The notes: generated by a model not told the origin, from the sequence alone. A DNA stretch of 64,000 nt from Nocardioides pini (GCF_026712185.1 NZ_JAPPUX010000006.1:1-64000), one strand, 5' to 3'. Shown: positions 8,132 to 18,102, counted from the stretch's first letter. A program made the numbers and translations.

Positions 8132-10338
8132 GAGTGGGCACCGCTGCCAACAGTCACCGAAACGGGCGCCGACCCTTGGTCGGGCACCGAGCCCTGGTCG
8201 TCAGTGACGTCTCGGCCCTCTGCGTCGATGTGGGGCAACAGGCGATCGAGCCAGGTCGGCAGCCACCAGTTGCGGTCCCCGAGCAGCTCCATCGTCGCGG
8301 GCACCAGCACCATCCGGACGAGGGTCGCGTCGATCAGGACCGCGACCCCCAGGCCCAGACCGAACATCTTGGTGAGCACGGACTCGCCCAGCACGAAGGA
8401 GAAGAAGACGGTCACCATGACAGCGGCGCTGGCCGTGATGACGCGGGCCGACTTGGCGAGGCCGTCCGCGACGGCGAGGGCGTTGTCGCCGGTGCGGTCG
8501 TACTCCTCCTTGATGCGCGAGAGCAGGAACACCTCGTAGTCCATGGAGAGGCCGAACAGGATCGCGAAGATGCCGATGGGCAGCTGGATGGGGACCGGAG
8601 TCGCTTCGGGGATGCCGACCAGGTCTCCCAGCGGCCCGCCGCCGGTGGCCAGGGCGAGGACCCCGAACGCCGCGCCGGTTGCCAGCAGGTTCATGAGCAC
8701 GGCCTTCAGAGGGACCAGGACGGAGCGGAACACCATCATCAGCAGCAGGAAGGACATCAGCAGCACGCCGCCGAAGAAGTACGGCAGCCGGTCTGCGGTC
8801 CCTCGTGTGGAGTCGACGTTGGCGGCGATCAGGCCGCCGACGTGGACCGTCAGACCCGTGTCGGCCGTGGCCGTGGGGATAGCGTCGTCGCGCAGCAGGT
8901 CGACGAGCTCCTCGGTGGCGGCGTCCTGCGGTGACGTGCTCGGGGTGACGGTGAGCACGGCGGTGTCCCCGGTCTCGTTCACGATCGCGGGAGCGATGTG
9001 GGCCACCCCCTCGATCTGGCCCAGCGAGGCTCCGAGCCGGTCAGCAGCGACTTGGAGGTCACCGGGTGCACCTTGCACCGTGAGGACCATGGGTGCCGAG
9101 AAGCCGGGGCCGAACCCTTCTGCCAAGAGGTCGTACGCCTGGCGGGTGGTGGAGGTGGGCGCGTCGTTCTCGGCGTCGGGGAAGCCGAACCGGATGCCGA
9201 GGAACGGTGCGGTCAGCGCGAGCAGCACGGCCAGTCCGCCGATCGCGGGAAGCCAGGGGCGGCGCTGGATGAAGCGGCTCCACCGGAACCACCGGGAGGC
9301 GTCGTAGGGACGGACGTGCTTGCTCACGAACGGGACGTGCAGGCGTTCGATGCGGTGACCGGTGAAGCCGAGCATGGCTGGCAGCAAGGTCAGGGACGCC
9401 ACGACGGTGACCAGGACAGCGAGGACCACGGTGAAGGCAAACCCGTTCATCGCGGGCTGCTCCATCAGCAGGATGCCCAGCATCGAGACGATGATTGTGG
9501 TCCCGGCGAACAGGACCGCGCGGCCGGCGGTCGCGATGGCGGTGGACGTGGCGCGCCGCGGGTCCTGGCCCGCCGCGAGACTGGTGCGGTAGCGGGTGAC
9601 GATGAGCAGGGCGTAGTCGATGCCGACGCCGACGCCGACCATCGCCGCTGTTGCGGGAGCCCAGTCCGGTACGTCGACGACCCTGCGCAGGACTTCGCCG
9701 AGTGCCATCGCGACACCGAGCCCGAACAGTGCGGTCACCAGCGGTAGTCCCATGGCCACGGCGGAGCCGAAGGTGAAGAGCAAGATGATGGCGGCCGCGA
9801 CCAGCCCGACCACCTCTGAGCCGACGGGTGCCGTCTGCGAGAGGGCAGCCACCGGGCCGCCGACCTCCACCTGCAGGGCGTCGTCGGCTGCCTCGAGGAT
9901 GGGATCGACCAAGGCAGCAGCCCGCGCCGGCGTGTACTCGTTGACGGTCGTGACGAGGGCGACGTCGGCGTACGCCGTCGTGCCGTCGTCGGAGATCTGG
10001 GCGGCGCCGCCCTGTGCGAACGGGCTGGCGACGCCGACCACGTCGTCGTGGCGCGCCACCTCGGCGAACAGCGCCTCGGCCCGGTCGCGCACCCGGGAAG
10101 ACGTCACCCCCTGCTCGGCGTGCAGCACGACCTGGACGGTGTCGCCCGAGCGCTGCGGGAAGCTCTTCTCCAATGCTTGGGCAGCCGCCCGCGACTCCGA
10201 GCCGGGTTGGAGGTAGTCCTGCCGAAACTCGCCGCCCAGGGCACCGGCGAGGAGGAAGGACGCGACCAGCGCGCCCAGCCACGTGATGACGACGACGCGC
10301 CGGTGCCTGAAGCACCAGTCAGCGAGAATGACCAACAT
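8128..10338 (-). CDS. MMPL-family (RND-type) membrane transporter
   Basis: A 736-residue protein with the tandem MMPL layout: one N-terminal membrane helix, a periplasmic-type loop (about 40-180), a block of five to six helices (about 180-330), a second loop (about 385-545) and a second helix block to about 705. The first block carries VGVGIDYALLIVTRYR and the second LFGLSMDYEVFLLSRIKEE; both contain the aspartates used in proton coupling. Such proteins export lipids, siderophores or drugs. The start follows GAGGAGCCCGAC. It heads a minus-strand transcript with the ABC ATPase, divergent from the LuxR-type regulator at 10475. The substrate is unknown. Confidence 0.9.
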   Translation of the reverse strand: MLVILADWCFRHRRVVVITWLGALVASFLLAGALGGEFRQDYLQPGSESRAAAQALEKSFPQRSGDTVQVVLHAEQGVTSSRVRDRAEALFAEVARHDDVVGVASPFAQGGAAQISDDGTTAYADVALVTTVNEYTPARAAALVDPILEAADDALQVEVGGPVAALSQTAPVGSEVVGLVAAAIILLFTFGSAVAMGLPLVTALFGLGVAMALGEVLRRVVDVPDWAPATAAMVGVGVGIDYALLIVTRYRTSLAAGQDPRRATSTAIATAGRAVLFAGTTIIVSMLGILLMEQPAMNGFAFTVVLAVLVTVVASLTLLPAMLGFTGHRIERLHVPFVSKHVRPYDASRWFRWSRFIQRRPWLPAIGGLAVLLALTAPFLGIRFGFPDAENDAPTSTTRQAYDLLAEGFGPGFSAPMVLTVQGAPGDLQVAADRLGASLGQIEGVAHIAPAIVNETGDTAVLTVTPSTSPQDAATEELVDLLRDDAIPTATADTGLTVHVGGLIAANVDSTRGTADRLPYFFGGVLLMSFLLLMMVFRSVLVPLKAVLMNLLATGAAFGVLALATGGGPLGDLVGIPEATPVPIQLPIGIFAILFGLSMDYEVFLLSRIKEEYDRTGDNALAVADGLAKSARVITASAAVMVTVFFSFVLGESVLTKMFGLGLGVAVLIDATLVRMVLVPATMELLGDRNWWLPTWLDRLLPHIDAEGRDVTDDQGSVPDQGSAPVSVTVGSGAHS

Positions 10339-10474
10339 GTCGGGCTCCTCAGGTCGAAAGATCGAGATACCTCGACGCTAGGGACGCAGCTCGCCGGTGA
10401 GGATGGGGCTGGCAGCAGGACTGCAGGGGCCAGCACCCCGATCGAGGGGCGCCACCACGACTAGAGTCGGACGC

Positions 10475-11137
10475 ATGGCCTTGCGGGTCGTCTTCGCCGA
10501 CGACAACTACCTCGTCCGCGAGGGCGTCGCGGCACTCCTGGTCGAGGCCAACGGCGTAGACCTTGTTGACGTCGTGGCCGACCCTGAGCTGTTGCACGCC
10601 TCGGTGGCCGCCCACTCCCCCCACGCGGTGCTCACCGACATCCGGATGCCGCCGACCCACACCGACGAGGGCATCGTGGCGGCCAAGCGGATCCGCTCCG
10701 AGCACCCGGGCACGGGGGTCGTGGTCCTGTCCCAGTACGTGGAGGAGGACTACGCCTTCGCCCTGCTGTCCGAAGGCGTCGCCGGCATGGGCTACCTGCT
10801 CAAGGAGCGGGTCAGCGACCTGGACGAGCTCGTCCGCGCCCTCACCGCCGTCGCCCGCGGCGGGTCGGCCCTCGACCCGCTGGTCGTCGAGGCGCTGCTG
10901 GCCCGCCGAGCAGGTGAAGGTCCGCTGCTCGGGCTGACAGATCGCGAGCGGGAGGTGCTGGCTGTAATGGCAACCGGGCGCAACAACGCGACGATCGCCA
11001 AGACGCTGTTCATGAGCGATCGGGCCGTGGAGAAGCACATCGGCTCCGTCTTCCAGAAGCTCGGGCTTGTCGACGAGCGGGAGACCAACCGCCGTGTCAT
11101 GGCCGTCCTCGCCTACGTCGAGGCCCGGGGCGGTTGA
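10475..11137 (+). CDS. NarL/LuxR-type response regulator
   Basis: A 220-residue two-domain regulator. The receiver (about 1-120) starts VVFADDNYLVREG and contains the phospho-acceptor aspartate in HAVLTDIRMPP, the conserved serine in VVLSQY and the lysine in GYLLKER. The C-terminal LuxR-type helix-turn-helix (about 148-212) has LTDREREVLAVMATGRNN and VEKHIGSVFQKLGL. The start was chosen 4 bp after ACGC because upstream residues do not fit a receiver. It precedes the histidine kinase at 11229 by 91 bp and is the probable partner. It is divergent from the MMPL/ABC genes, which it may control. A small dyad, TCGAG-ATAC-CTCGA (10362-10375), lies in the shared intergenic region. Confidence 0.92.
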   Translation: MALRVVFADDNYLVREGVAALLVEANGVDLVDVVADPELLHASVAAHSPHAVLTDIRMPPTHTDEGIVAAKRIRSEHPGTGVVVLSQYVEEDYAFALLSEGVAGMGYLLKERVSDLDELVRALTAVARGGSALDPLVVEALLARRAGEGPLLGLTDREREVLAVMATGRNNATIAKTLFMSDRAVEKHIGSVFQKLGLVDERETNRRVMAVLAYVEARGG

Positions 11138-11228
11138 GCCCGGCTAGGCGCGAGGTGCGGCCAGCCCCACCCCGAGGGGTTCGGCCGGTGTCCTGTCGCC
11201 TCACGCGCATGAGGCGCACACTCACAGG

Positions 11229-12551
11229 ATGAGGATCCGACGCGCGACGGGGCGGCTGCACAGCCGCGTCCTGCGCCGGGGGCTGGTGTGGATCGGCATG
11301 GCCGTCTTCGTGACCGGTGTCTACGTGGTGGTCGTCCGGGGAGGCGGGGCCATCATCGGCCGCACCGACTCGCCGAGCGTCGCCCTGTCCGTCCTGGCCA
11401 CGGCGACGGTGGCGTTGTCCTTCGCCCGCGTGCAGGTCGATGTCGAACAGTGGGCATCGCGACTGCTCGGCGATCGGACCGCGGCACCGTACGAGGTCCT
11501 CAGTCGGTTCTCCGAGGGCATGCCCGAGGAGGACTCGACCGACGACCTGCCGGCACGGATGGCTCGGTTGCTCGCTGAGGGGACCGGGGCCCAGTGGGCC
11601 CAGGTGTGGGTGTCGGTGTCCGACCGGCTGACGCTGGCCGCCACCTGGCCGGTGGACGCCGGGGCCACCGAGACACCACCCGCCCTCCTGCCGGGGGCCC
11701 GGGATGCTGCCGCGCCAAGGCTCCGCGCCCTGGCAGTCACGCACGGCGGGGAGCCCCTGGGCGTCCTTCGCCTCCAGGAGCGCCCTGGCCTCCTGCTCGC
11801 TCCGATCGAGGAGCGGCTGTTCACCGCTCTTGCGGACCGAGCCGGGCTGGTGCTGCGACACGTGGGGGTCCAGGCCGATCTCGCGGCCAGGCGCAGCGAG
11901 CTGGTGGAGCGGGCCGAGGAGCTGAAGGCATCGCGACGCCGGCTCATCGAGACCCAGGACGCCGAACGGCAGCGGTTGGAGCGAGACCTCCACGACGGAG
12001 CGCAGCAGCACCTGGTGGCACTCACGGTCAACCTGCGGCTGGCGCAGACGGTCTCGAGCAGGTCGCGGGTTCGTGCTGGCGCGCTCCTCGGGCTGCAGGT
12101 CGACGCTGCCACGGCCGCGATCGAGACGCTCTCCTCCCTCTCTCGCGGGATCTACCCGAGCCTGCTGTCCGAGCAGGGCCTGGTGGCGGCGCTGCGGTCC
12201 GCGGTGACCACCAGCGCGATACCGGTCACGATCGCCGCCGATGGTGTGGGGCGGCTCCCGGCCACGGTCGAGGCAGCACTGTACTTCTGCTGCATGGAGG
12301 CGTTGCAGAACGCGGCGAAGCACTCCGGCGCCAGCACGCTCGAGGTGCGCCTCAGCGAAGACGCCGGCTCGTCACGGCTCGTGGTGATCGACGACGGCGC
12401 AGGCTTCTCCCCCTCCAGCGGGCAGTCGACCGGGGCGGGGCTGGCCAACATGCGTGACCGGTTGGACGCCATCGGCGGAGTGCTGACAGTGACGTCGCTG
12501 CCCGGCACGGGCACCACCATCACTGCCTCGGTCGACGGTCGGGCGGCCTGA
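11229..12551 (+). CDS. Sensor histidine kinase (HisKA_3 type)
   Basis: A 440-residue kinase. Two N-terminal hydrophobic segments (about 20-37 and 48-65) are followed by a GAF-like region (about 105-212) and a coiled-coil linker. The dimerisation domain has the phospho-acceptor His255 in LERDLHDGAQQHL. The ATPase domain has an N-box EALQNAAKHSGA and G-boxes VIDDGAGF and GAGLANMRDR, so it should be active. The stretch before the GAF region is similar to the same part of the larger protein encoded next, which suggests the two arose by duplication with loss of most membrane helices here. It stands 1 bp before the next gene, so the two are co-translated. Confidence 0.92.
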   Translation: MRIRRATGRLHSRVLRRGLVWIGMAVFVTGVYVVVVRGGGAIIGRTDSPSVALSVLATATVALSFARVQVDVEQWASRLLGDRTAAPYEVLSRFSEGMPEEDSTDDLPARMARLLAEGTGAQWAQVWVSVSDRLTLAATWPVDAGATETPPALLPGARDAAAPRLRALAVTHGGEPLGVLRLQERPGLLLAPIEERLFTALADRAGLVLRHVGVQADLAARRSELVERAEELKASRRRLIETQDAERQRLERDLHDGAQQHLVALTVNLRLAQTVSSRSRVRAGALLGLQVDAATAAIETLSSLSRGIYPSLLSEQGLVAALRSAVTTSAIPVTIAADGVGRLPATVEAALYFCCMEALQNAAKHSGASTLEVRLSEDAGSSRLVVIDDGAGFSPSSGQSTGAGLANMRDRLDAIGGVLTVTSLPGTGTTITASVDGRAA

Positions 12552-12552
12552 C

Positions 12553-14646
12553 GTGCGCGCGGCGATCGCCTGGGCGGTGCTTGGCATCGTCATGGTCGCC
12601 ACCGTCCTGGACACCGTCTTCACCGCCGCGCACCGGTCTCTGTGGAACGAAGCCACGTGGGCCGAACACGGCTGGCCACTGGCGCCCCTGGCCGGCCTGG
12701 GGTGTGCCCTGATGGGCGCGCTCATCGTCCGGCGCCATCCCGCGCACCCCATCGGCTGGCTCCTATGTGTCGCCAGCCTGCTGTCCCTCACCCTGGCCGC
12801 GGACGCCTACGGCATCTGGGCGCTCGGCAGCGGCGCCCCCGGTCGCGACGCCTCGGGCCACCTGGCTTTGTGGGCGGCGCCGCTCCTCGGCTGGCCCGCT
12901 TTCGCCGCGCTGGTACTGGTGTTCCTCCTGGCACCGGATGGGCGCCTGCCCTCGCCACGGTGGCGCTGGGCCGTCTGGGTCACCGGCGCCGGGGTCACGC
13001 TGCACACGCTGGGAACCTTGACCACTCCACCCGGGGACTTCGTCTACGGGCAGCGGGACAGCACCCGCGCCGTCACCGCACCACTTCTCACACTCGGATG
13101 GATGCTGGTCGCGGTCGGGCTCATCGCCTCGACAGTCTCCCTGGTGCTGCGGCTCCGACGCTCGCGCGACGACGTACGCCGCCAACTACTGTGGATCGCC
13201 TCGGCTGCCATGCTCCTCGCGCTGGGGGTGGGCACGATCCTGGCGGTGCCGCGGCTGACCGGTGTCGAGGGAACCTGGGCAGCGGCGCTCCCACTGCGGG
13301 TCGCGCAGGTCGCCGTACCCCTGTGCGTCGCGGTCGCGGTACTGCGCCACCGGCTGCTGGAGATCGACCTGATCGTCAACCGCGCTCTCGTCCTGGCCCT
13401 CGCCACCATCCTCGTCGCCGGCGGCTACGTGCTCGTCGTCGTAACCGTCGGCCTCGCGGTGGACGGGAGCGACGGCTTCTGGCCCTCGCTGCTCGCCACG
13501 GCCGTCGTGGCGCTGGCCTTCCAGCCGCTACGGAGCTGGGTAGTCCGTGTCGCGGACCGGCTGGCGTTCGGCACGGCGGCCGCGCCGTACGAAGCGCTCA
13601 CCGACTTCAGTCGGCGCCTCGGCAGCAGCCCCGACCCCTCGAGTCTGCTGCCGTCGGTGGCCGAGGCCGCGGCGCGTGCGGTCAACGCCACCGAGACAGC
13701 GGTGGTACTCCACGTCGCCGCCGGCGCCGACCGGACGGCGAGCTGGCCGCCCGGCCCACCGGCTGACCGGGAACCCCCCGGGCTGGAGCTGCCGGTCACG
13801 TATCTCGGGGAACGCCTCGGCAGCATCACGGTGAGGATGCCGACCGGGCACCCGTTGCGCCGCCGTGACCACCAACTGCTGGCCGAGCTGGCCGACCAAG
13901 CAGGACTGGCGTTCCGCAACGCGCGACTCACGGTCGAGCTGTCGGACCAGGTGGAGCAGCTAGGCGCGCGCACCCACGAGCTGAGCGACTCGCGCCGTCG
14001 ACTGATCAACGCCGGCGATGCCGAGCGGAGCCGTCTCGAGCGAGCCATCGCCGGTCAGGTCCTTCCCCACCTGCGGCCGCTACCCGAGCGCCTGCGACAG
14101 CTCTCAGTGGTCGACAGCCGGGGCACGGATCCGGATGTGTCGGCCCTCGGTCTCTCGCTCGACCCGATGGTCGGTGCGCTCAACGCAGCGCTGGAGTCGC
14201 TGCGCGAGATCACCCGCGGCGTCTTTCCCGCCCAGCTCGCTCGTTCCGGGCTCCCCACCGCCCTTCAGTCCCTCCTCGCGAGGTCCGGCGGCTCACGCCG
14301 TCTCGTGGTCGACGAGCACGTTGACGGCCGACGCTTCGACTCCAGGGTGGAGGCAGCCGCGTACTTCTGCGTCGCGGAGGCGACGCGCGACCTGGGCGAC
14401 CCGGTACGCGTCGCCCTGTCAGTCGTCGACGACGCGCTGGTCGTGGTTGTGAGCGGCGGCGATGGCGGCCAGCTGCCGCTCAGCCAGATCCGTGATCGGG
14501 TCGAGGCCGCCGGAGGCACAGTTTCCTTGGTGAGCGAGGCGGGACTCACCTCTCTCGAGGTGTGGTTCCCGAGCTCACCTCAGGCAGTTGCTGCCGTCCA
14601 GGCCTCCCGCAGTCGGTCAGGGCCGAAGGCTGACTTGGTGATGTAG
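12553..14646 (+). CDS. Degenerate membrane histidine-kinase-like protein lacking the phospho-acceptor histidine
   Basis: A 697-residue protein starting with GTG one base after the preceding kinase. The N-terminal half (1-330) holds about nine membrane helices; a GAF-like domain spans about 345-460. At the dimerisation helix the sequence is ERSRLERAIAGQVLPHL (about 491-507), where active relatives have LHDG; the histidine position is alanine 500. The ATPase region lacks the N-box (EATRDLGDP instead of E..N..KH) and the first G-box reads VSGGDGG. It therefore probably neither autophosphorylates nor binds ATP and may act as a sensor that pairs with the kinase encoded upstream. Its last 67 bp overlap the convergent receiver gene. 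Confidence 0.85.
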   Translation: MRAAIAWAVLGIVMVATVLDTVFTAAHRSLWNEATWAEHGWPLAPLAGLGCALMGALIVRRHPAHPIGWLLCVASLLSLTLAADAYGIWALGSGAPGRDASGHLALWAAPLLGWPAFAALVLVFLLAPDGRLPSPRWRWAVWVTGAGVTLHTLGTLTTPPGDFVYGQRDSTRAVTAPLLTLGWMLVAVGLIASTVSLVLRLRRSRDDVRRQLLWIASAAMLLALGVGTILAVPRLTGVEGTWAAALPLRVAQVAVPLCVAVAVLRHRLLEIDLIVNRALVLALATILVAGGYVLVVVTVGLAVDGSDGFWPSLLATAVVALAFQPLRSWVVRVADRLAFGTAAAPYEALTDFSRRLGSSPDPSSLLPSVAEAAARAVNATETAVVLHVAAGADRTASWPPGPPADREPPGLELPVTYLGERLGSITVRMPTGHPLRRRDHQLLAELADQAGLAFRNARLTVELSDQVEQLGARTHELSDSRRRLINAGDAERSRLERAIAGQVLPHLRPLPERLRQLSVVDSRGTDPDVSALGLSLDPMVGALNAALESLREITRGVFPAQLARSGLPTALQSLLARSGGSRRLVVDEHVDGRRFDSRVEAAAYFCVAEATRDLGDPVRVALSVVDDALVVVVSGGDGGQLPLSQIRDRVEAAGGTVSLVSEAGLTSLEVWFPSSPQAVAAVQASRSRSGPKADLVM

Positions 14647-14951
14647 GCCGCCGCCCCGCACTCAGCGATGAAGCGCGCGCCCGCGTCCTCGTCGTACGTC
14701 GAGAGCAGCAGGACCACTGGAGCCGGGGTGCAGAGCCGTAGACGCCTCGTGGCCTCGAGCCCGTCCATGCCCGGAAGGTTCACGTCCATCAGCACCAGGT
14801 CGGGGAGCAACGCGCCCGCCGCCCCGATCGCCTCCTCGCCCGAGGCGACCCGCCCCACCACCCGGAACCCGTCGGTCTCCTCAATCACCGCGCTCATGGC
14901 GCGAAGGAACGGCACCTGGTCGTCGACGATCAGCACGCTCACGACAGTCAC
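14580..14951 (-). CDS. Stand-alone receiver-domain protein (CheY-like)
   Basis: A 123-residue protein consisting of one receiver domain: acidic pair in VLIVDDQ, phospho-acceptor aspartate in LVLMDVNLPGMDG, conserved serine in LLLSTYDED and lysine in AYITKSAFG. No DNA-binding domain follows; the gene stops within the 3' end of the convergent kinase-like gene. The GTG at 14951 follows GAGGAGGTGG with good spacing. A receiver without output domain may act as a phosphate sink or modulate the kinases next to it by protein contact. It could also be a truncated NarL-type regulator that lost its C-terminal domain, since overlap with the neighbour would be unusual for an original gene end. Confidence 0.85.
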   Translation of the reverse strand: MTVVSVLIVDDQVPFLRAMSAVIEETDGFRVVGRVASGEEAIGAAGALLPDLVLMDVNLPGMDGLEATRRLRLCTPAPVVLLLSTYDEDAGARFIAECGAAAYITKSAFGPDRLREAWTAATA

Positions 14952-15084
14952 CCCACCACCTCCTCGCCTCGAGTCTGATGGCGTACGACTGCCGGGCAGG
15001 AGGGGGTGAGCCGCACGAGTGCGGTGCTCAGCCCCCACCGCTCATTCGGCGACTCCCGGCCCTAGCGCTTCGACCATCCCCACC

Positions 15085-18000
15085 TCAGCCAGCACCCACC
15101 GCGGCGAGGAGCAACAACGCTTGGCGCTTGTCGTGACGTTCGCGCTCGGGAACCCCTGTCGGAGCCCGGGCGGCGGCGGCATCCGCCTGCTCGAGAAGGC
15201 TGAGGGCATGGATCGATCGGGCGTCCAAGGCCGCGTGGCGGGCCCGTGCGTCCAGAGCATGGACCTGCACCGCTACGTCCTGCATTCGCCGGGCCTGGTC
15301 GAGGACGGAGGCGAGCGTCGGCTCATCGCGGGTCTCAGCAGCGAGAAGGCACCTGCTCAGCAACGCTCCATCACCGCCGCCCGCGTGGGCGTACCACTCC
15401 ACGTTTCGCTCGAGCAGGTCGATCGCCGCGACCGCGTCCCCCTCCGCTCGCAACAGCTGGGCCAGGCGAAGTCGGGCGGTTGCCGCCAGCCGGCCATCCC
15501 CACCCGTCAGGGCCAGACCGATCGCACGACGCAGGGTACGGGCAGCGCGTCGGTCATTCCCCAGGTGGCGCTCGACGTCGCCCAGGTTCGCCAGGTGCAG
15601 GGCCGCCTGGCCCGGGAACCCCAGCAGGCGCGACTTCTCAGCGGCCTCGCGAAGCGAGTGCACCGCGTCCTCGATCCGGCCCTCCGCCTGGGCGATGCCG
15701 GCCAGCAGGCCTTGGGCGTGCACCAATCCCCAGGCGTCGTCGATCGGAGTCAGGATCTCTGCAGCGCCCGCGGCCTCTCGCGCAGCCGTCGGGGTGTCGC
15801 CCTGCATCAGGGCCGCATAGGCGGCGAGCACCCGGCTCGCCGCTTCCTCCCAGCGCTGCCCTGCCTGCTGATGTGTCTCGATGCTGCGATCCGCCAGGGT
15901 TGCCGCGAGGTCAGGTCGACCCTGTTGAAGCGCGAGGAACGCTCCGTGCCGATCGACGTCCGCTTCGGCCTTCGCGTCGGCGAGCTCGACGGCGAGTCGA
16001 CGAGCCTCGGCGAGGTCCTGCTCGGCGAGCGTCACGTCACCGGCCGACGCCTCGAGCCACCCGGCCAGCAGGTGCGCCTCGAGACGTTGCTGGGGCTCGG
16101 CCTGGACGCTGTTCGCCTTGCGGAGCCGCGCCGCGCCGGAGGCGCCCTCGCCCATCACCACCCACGTCCATCCCATGCGGGTGGCGATCTCGGTTCCCAG
16201 GGCCGGGTCGTGCCTGTTGCACCACGCGAGGGCTGCGTCGAGGTTGTTTCGTTCGGCTCGAGCTAGGCGCAGGCACATGGGTTGCTCCGCGGTCCGGATG
16301 TGCTGCTGGCACCACCGTGACATGTCGGCGTACCAGGCCGCGTGGGCTGCCCGCACGAGCAAGGTTCCACCACTGTCCTCGAGGCGAGCGCCGGCGAAGG
16401 TGGCGATGCTGTCGAGCAGTCGGTAGCGCACGTCACCGTCGACGGCGGTGTCCACCTCGACCAGGGAACGGTCGACGAGACGCGTGATGACGTCCACCGT
16501 CGCGGCGGGGGGCACGCCGAGTGCGAGGAGGACGTGTTCGACCGCGTCCAAGGTCGCACCACCAGCGAAGCAGGACAGCGCCCACAGTCCCCGCTGGTCG
16601 TCGGGGAAGAGCAGGTCGTAGCTCCATCCGATCGCGCCGGCGAGGGCCCGCCTACGTTCGGCGTCCGTGCTGCTGGGGTCGCGCAGCAGGGTGAAACGGT
16701 CGTCCAGACGCCGCGCGATGTCAGGGACCGACATGGACCGCGCGCGCCCCGCTGCTAGCTCGATCGCCAGGGGCAGTCCGTCGAGGGATCGGCAGATGTC
16801 TCCCACCAGATCGGTAGTGCGGTCGTCGAGGGCGAAGCGGGGCCGGAGCGCCTTGGCACGCGTGGCGAACAGGGTTACGGCGTCGGCCTGCTCGAGCGGA
16901 GCCAGGTGGTGCACCGACTCGCCGTCCACCCGGAGCGGCACCTGGCTCGTCAGCAGGAACCGTACGGACGGAACCGTGGCCTGCAGCCACGACACCAGGC
17001 CTGCCACGGCCTCGACCACGTGCTCGCAGTTGTCGAGCAGCAGCAGGGTCTGGGCGCCGCTGAGCCGTTCCAGCAGGGCTGCCTCACCTCCGGACACGTG
17101 CAGGTGGCCGGCGACGACATTCCTCAGATCAGCACTGCCATCCAGGCCTTCGAGACGGATGAGCCACACGCCACCGGGAAGATGACGACGCTGAGCAGCT
17201 GCGAGTGCACACGCGGTCTTGCCGATGCCCGCGGTCCCCACGAGGGTCACCAGACGGTGGTCGTCCATGGACTGCATCACCTGCGCGACGTCGCCGTCGC
17301 GGCCGATCAGTTCGGCAGCCCGCTCCGGAAGGTTGCTGGGACGGACCAGCGCGTCGTGAGGACGAGGATTCGACACGAGCGCTCCTTGGCGGAGCACCTG
17401 TGCCTCGAGATCTCGCAGCTCCGGCCCGGGCTCCACGCCGAGCTCCTCGACCAGGAGCGTGCGTACCCGCGCGTAGGCGGTGAGCGCTTCCGCCTGCCGC
17501 CCTGAGCGGTAGAGCGCGGTGATCAGTGACGCCCAGAGCCGTTCTCGCAACGGATGCTGGGTGACGAGCGCCTCAAGCTCACCGATGAGCTCTCCCCCAG
17601 CCCCGAGATCGGTGCGCGCCGTCATCGCGACCTCGAGGAGAGTCAGTCGCACCTCCTCCAGCTGGACCCGGTACGGAGCTGCCCAATCACCACACTCCAT
17701 GAGGACGTCGCCGCGAAACAGCGACAGGCCCTCGAGTGCCCTCGCCGATGCCTCGGCGGATGCGCCGCCCTCGAGGGCGGCGCTCGCCTCGGCAGCGAGC
17801 GCGATGGCGCGCCCGACGTCCACCTGGTGCGGCTCGACCGCCAGGAGGTAGCCGTCGGCGATCCCGCGGACGAGGTCCGCGGATCCCAGCGCACGTCGCA
17901 GCTGCGAGACCTTGGACTGCAGGGTGTTTCGGCTCGCCGCCGCACCGCCCCACAAGTCCTCCAGCAACGCATCGGTGCGCACGCGGACCCCTGGAGCCAG

Positions 18001-18102
18001 GGCCAGCCTGACGAGCAGCTCGGTGGTCCGTCCTGTTGGCACGGCAAGGAGCGACCCGTCGTCGCGAACCTCGACCGCGCCCAGCAGGGCGACTGTCAGC
18101 AT
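15085..18102 (-). CDS. AfsR/SARP-type regulator with BTAD, NB-ARC-like ATPase and TPR region
   Basis: A 1005-residue regulator. The N-terminal winged-helix (about 1-90) binds DNA in SARP proteins; the bacterial transcriptional activation domain spans about 95-240 and ends LLVEELGVEPGPELR. The STAND ATPase module has P-loop GTAGIGKT (289-296) and Walker B LLLLDNCEHV (about 350). From about 640 to the end it is alanine- and leucine-rich helical repeats, probably TPRs. This architecture is that of AfsR, which activates secondary metabolism or stress genes in response to unknown signals. It is divergent from the five-gene run 18235-21916, its most likely target, with dyad and direct-repeat motifs between them. 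Confidence 0.9.
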   Translation of the reverse strand: MLTVALLGAVEVRDDGSLLAVPTGRTTELLVRLALAPGVRVRTDALLEDLWGGAAASRNTLQSKVSQLRRALGSADLVRGIADGYLLAVEPHQVDVGRAIALAAEASAALEGGASAEASARALEGLSLFRGDVLMECGDWAAPYRVQLEEVRLTLLEVAMTARTDLGAGGELIGELEALVTQHPLRERLWASLITALYRSGRQAEALTAYARVRTLLVEELGVEPGPELRDLEAQVLRQGALVSNPRPHDALVRPSNLPERAAELIGRDGDVAQVMQSMDDHRLVTLVGTAGIGKTACALAAAQRRHLPGGVWLIRLEGLDGSADLRNVVAGHLHVSGGEAALLERLSGAQTLLLLDNCEHVVEAVAGLVSWLQATVPSVRFLLTSQVPLRVDGESVHHLAPLEQADAVTLFATRAKALRPRFALDDRTTDLVGDICRSLDGLPLAIELAAGRARSMSVPDIARRLDDRFTLLRDPSSTDAERRRALAGAIGWSYDLLFPDDQRGLWALSCFAGGATLDAVEHVLLALGVPPAATVDVITRLVDRSLVEVDTAVDGDVRYRLLDSIATFAGARLEDSGGTLLVRAAHAAWYADMSRWCQQHIRTAEQPMCLRLARAERNNLDAALAWCNRHDPALGTEIATRMGWTWVVMGEGASGAARLRKANSVQAEPQQRLEAHLLAGWLEASAGDVTLAEQDLAEARRLAVELADAKAEADVDRHGAFLALQQGRPDLAATLADRSIETHQQAGQRWEEAASRVLAAYAALMQGDTPTAAREAAGAAEILTPIDDAWGLVHAQGLLAGIAQAEGRIEDAVHSLREAAEKSRLLGFPGQAALHLANLGDVERHLGNDRRAARTLRRAIGLALTGGDGRLAATARLRLAQLLRAEGDAVAAIDLLERNVEWYAHAGGGDGALLSRCLLAAETRDEPTLASVLDQARRMQDVAVQVHALDARARHAALDARSIHALSLLEQADAAAARAPTGVPERERHDKRQALLLLAAVGAG

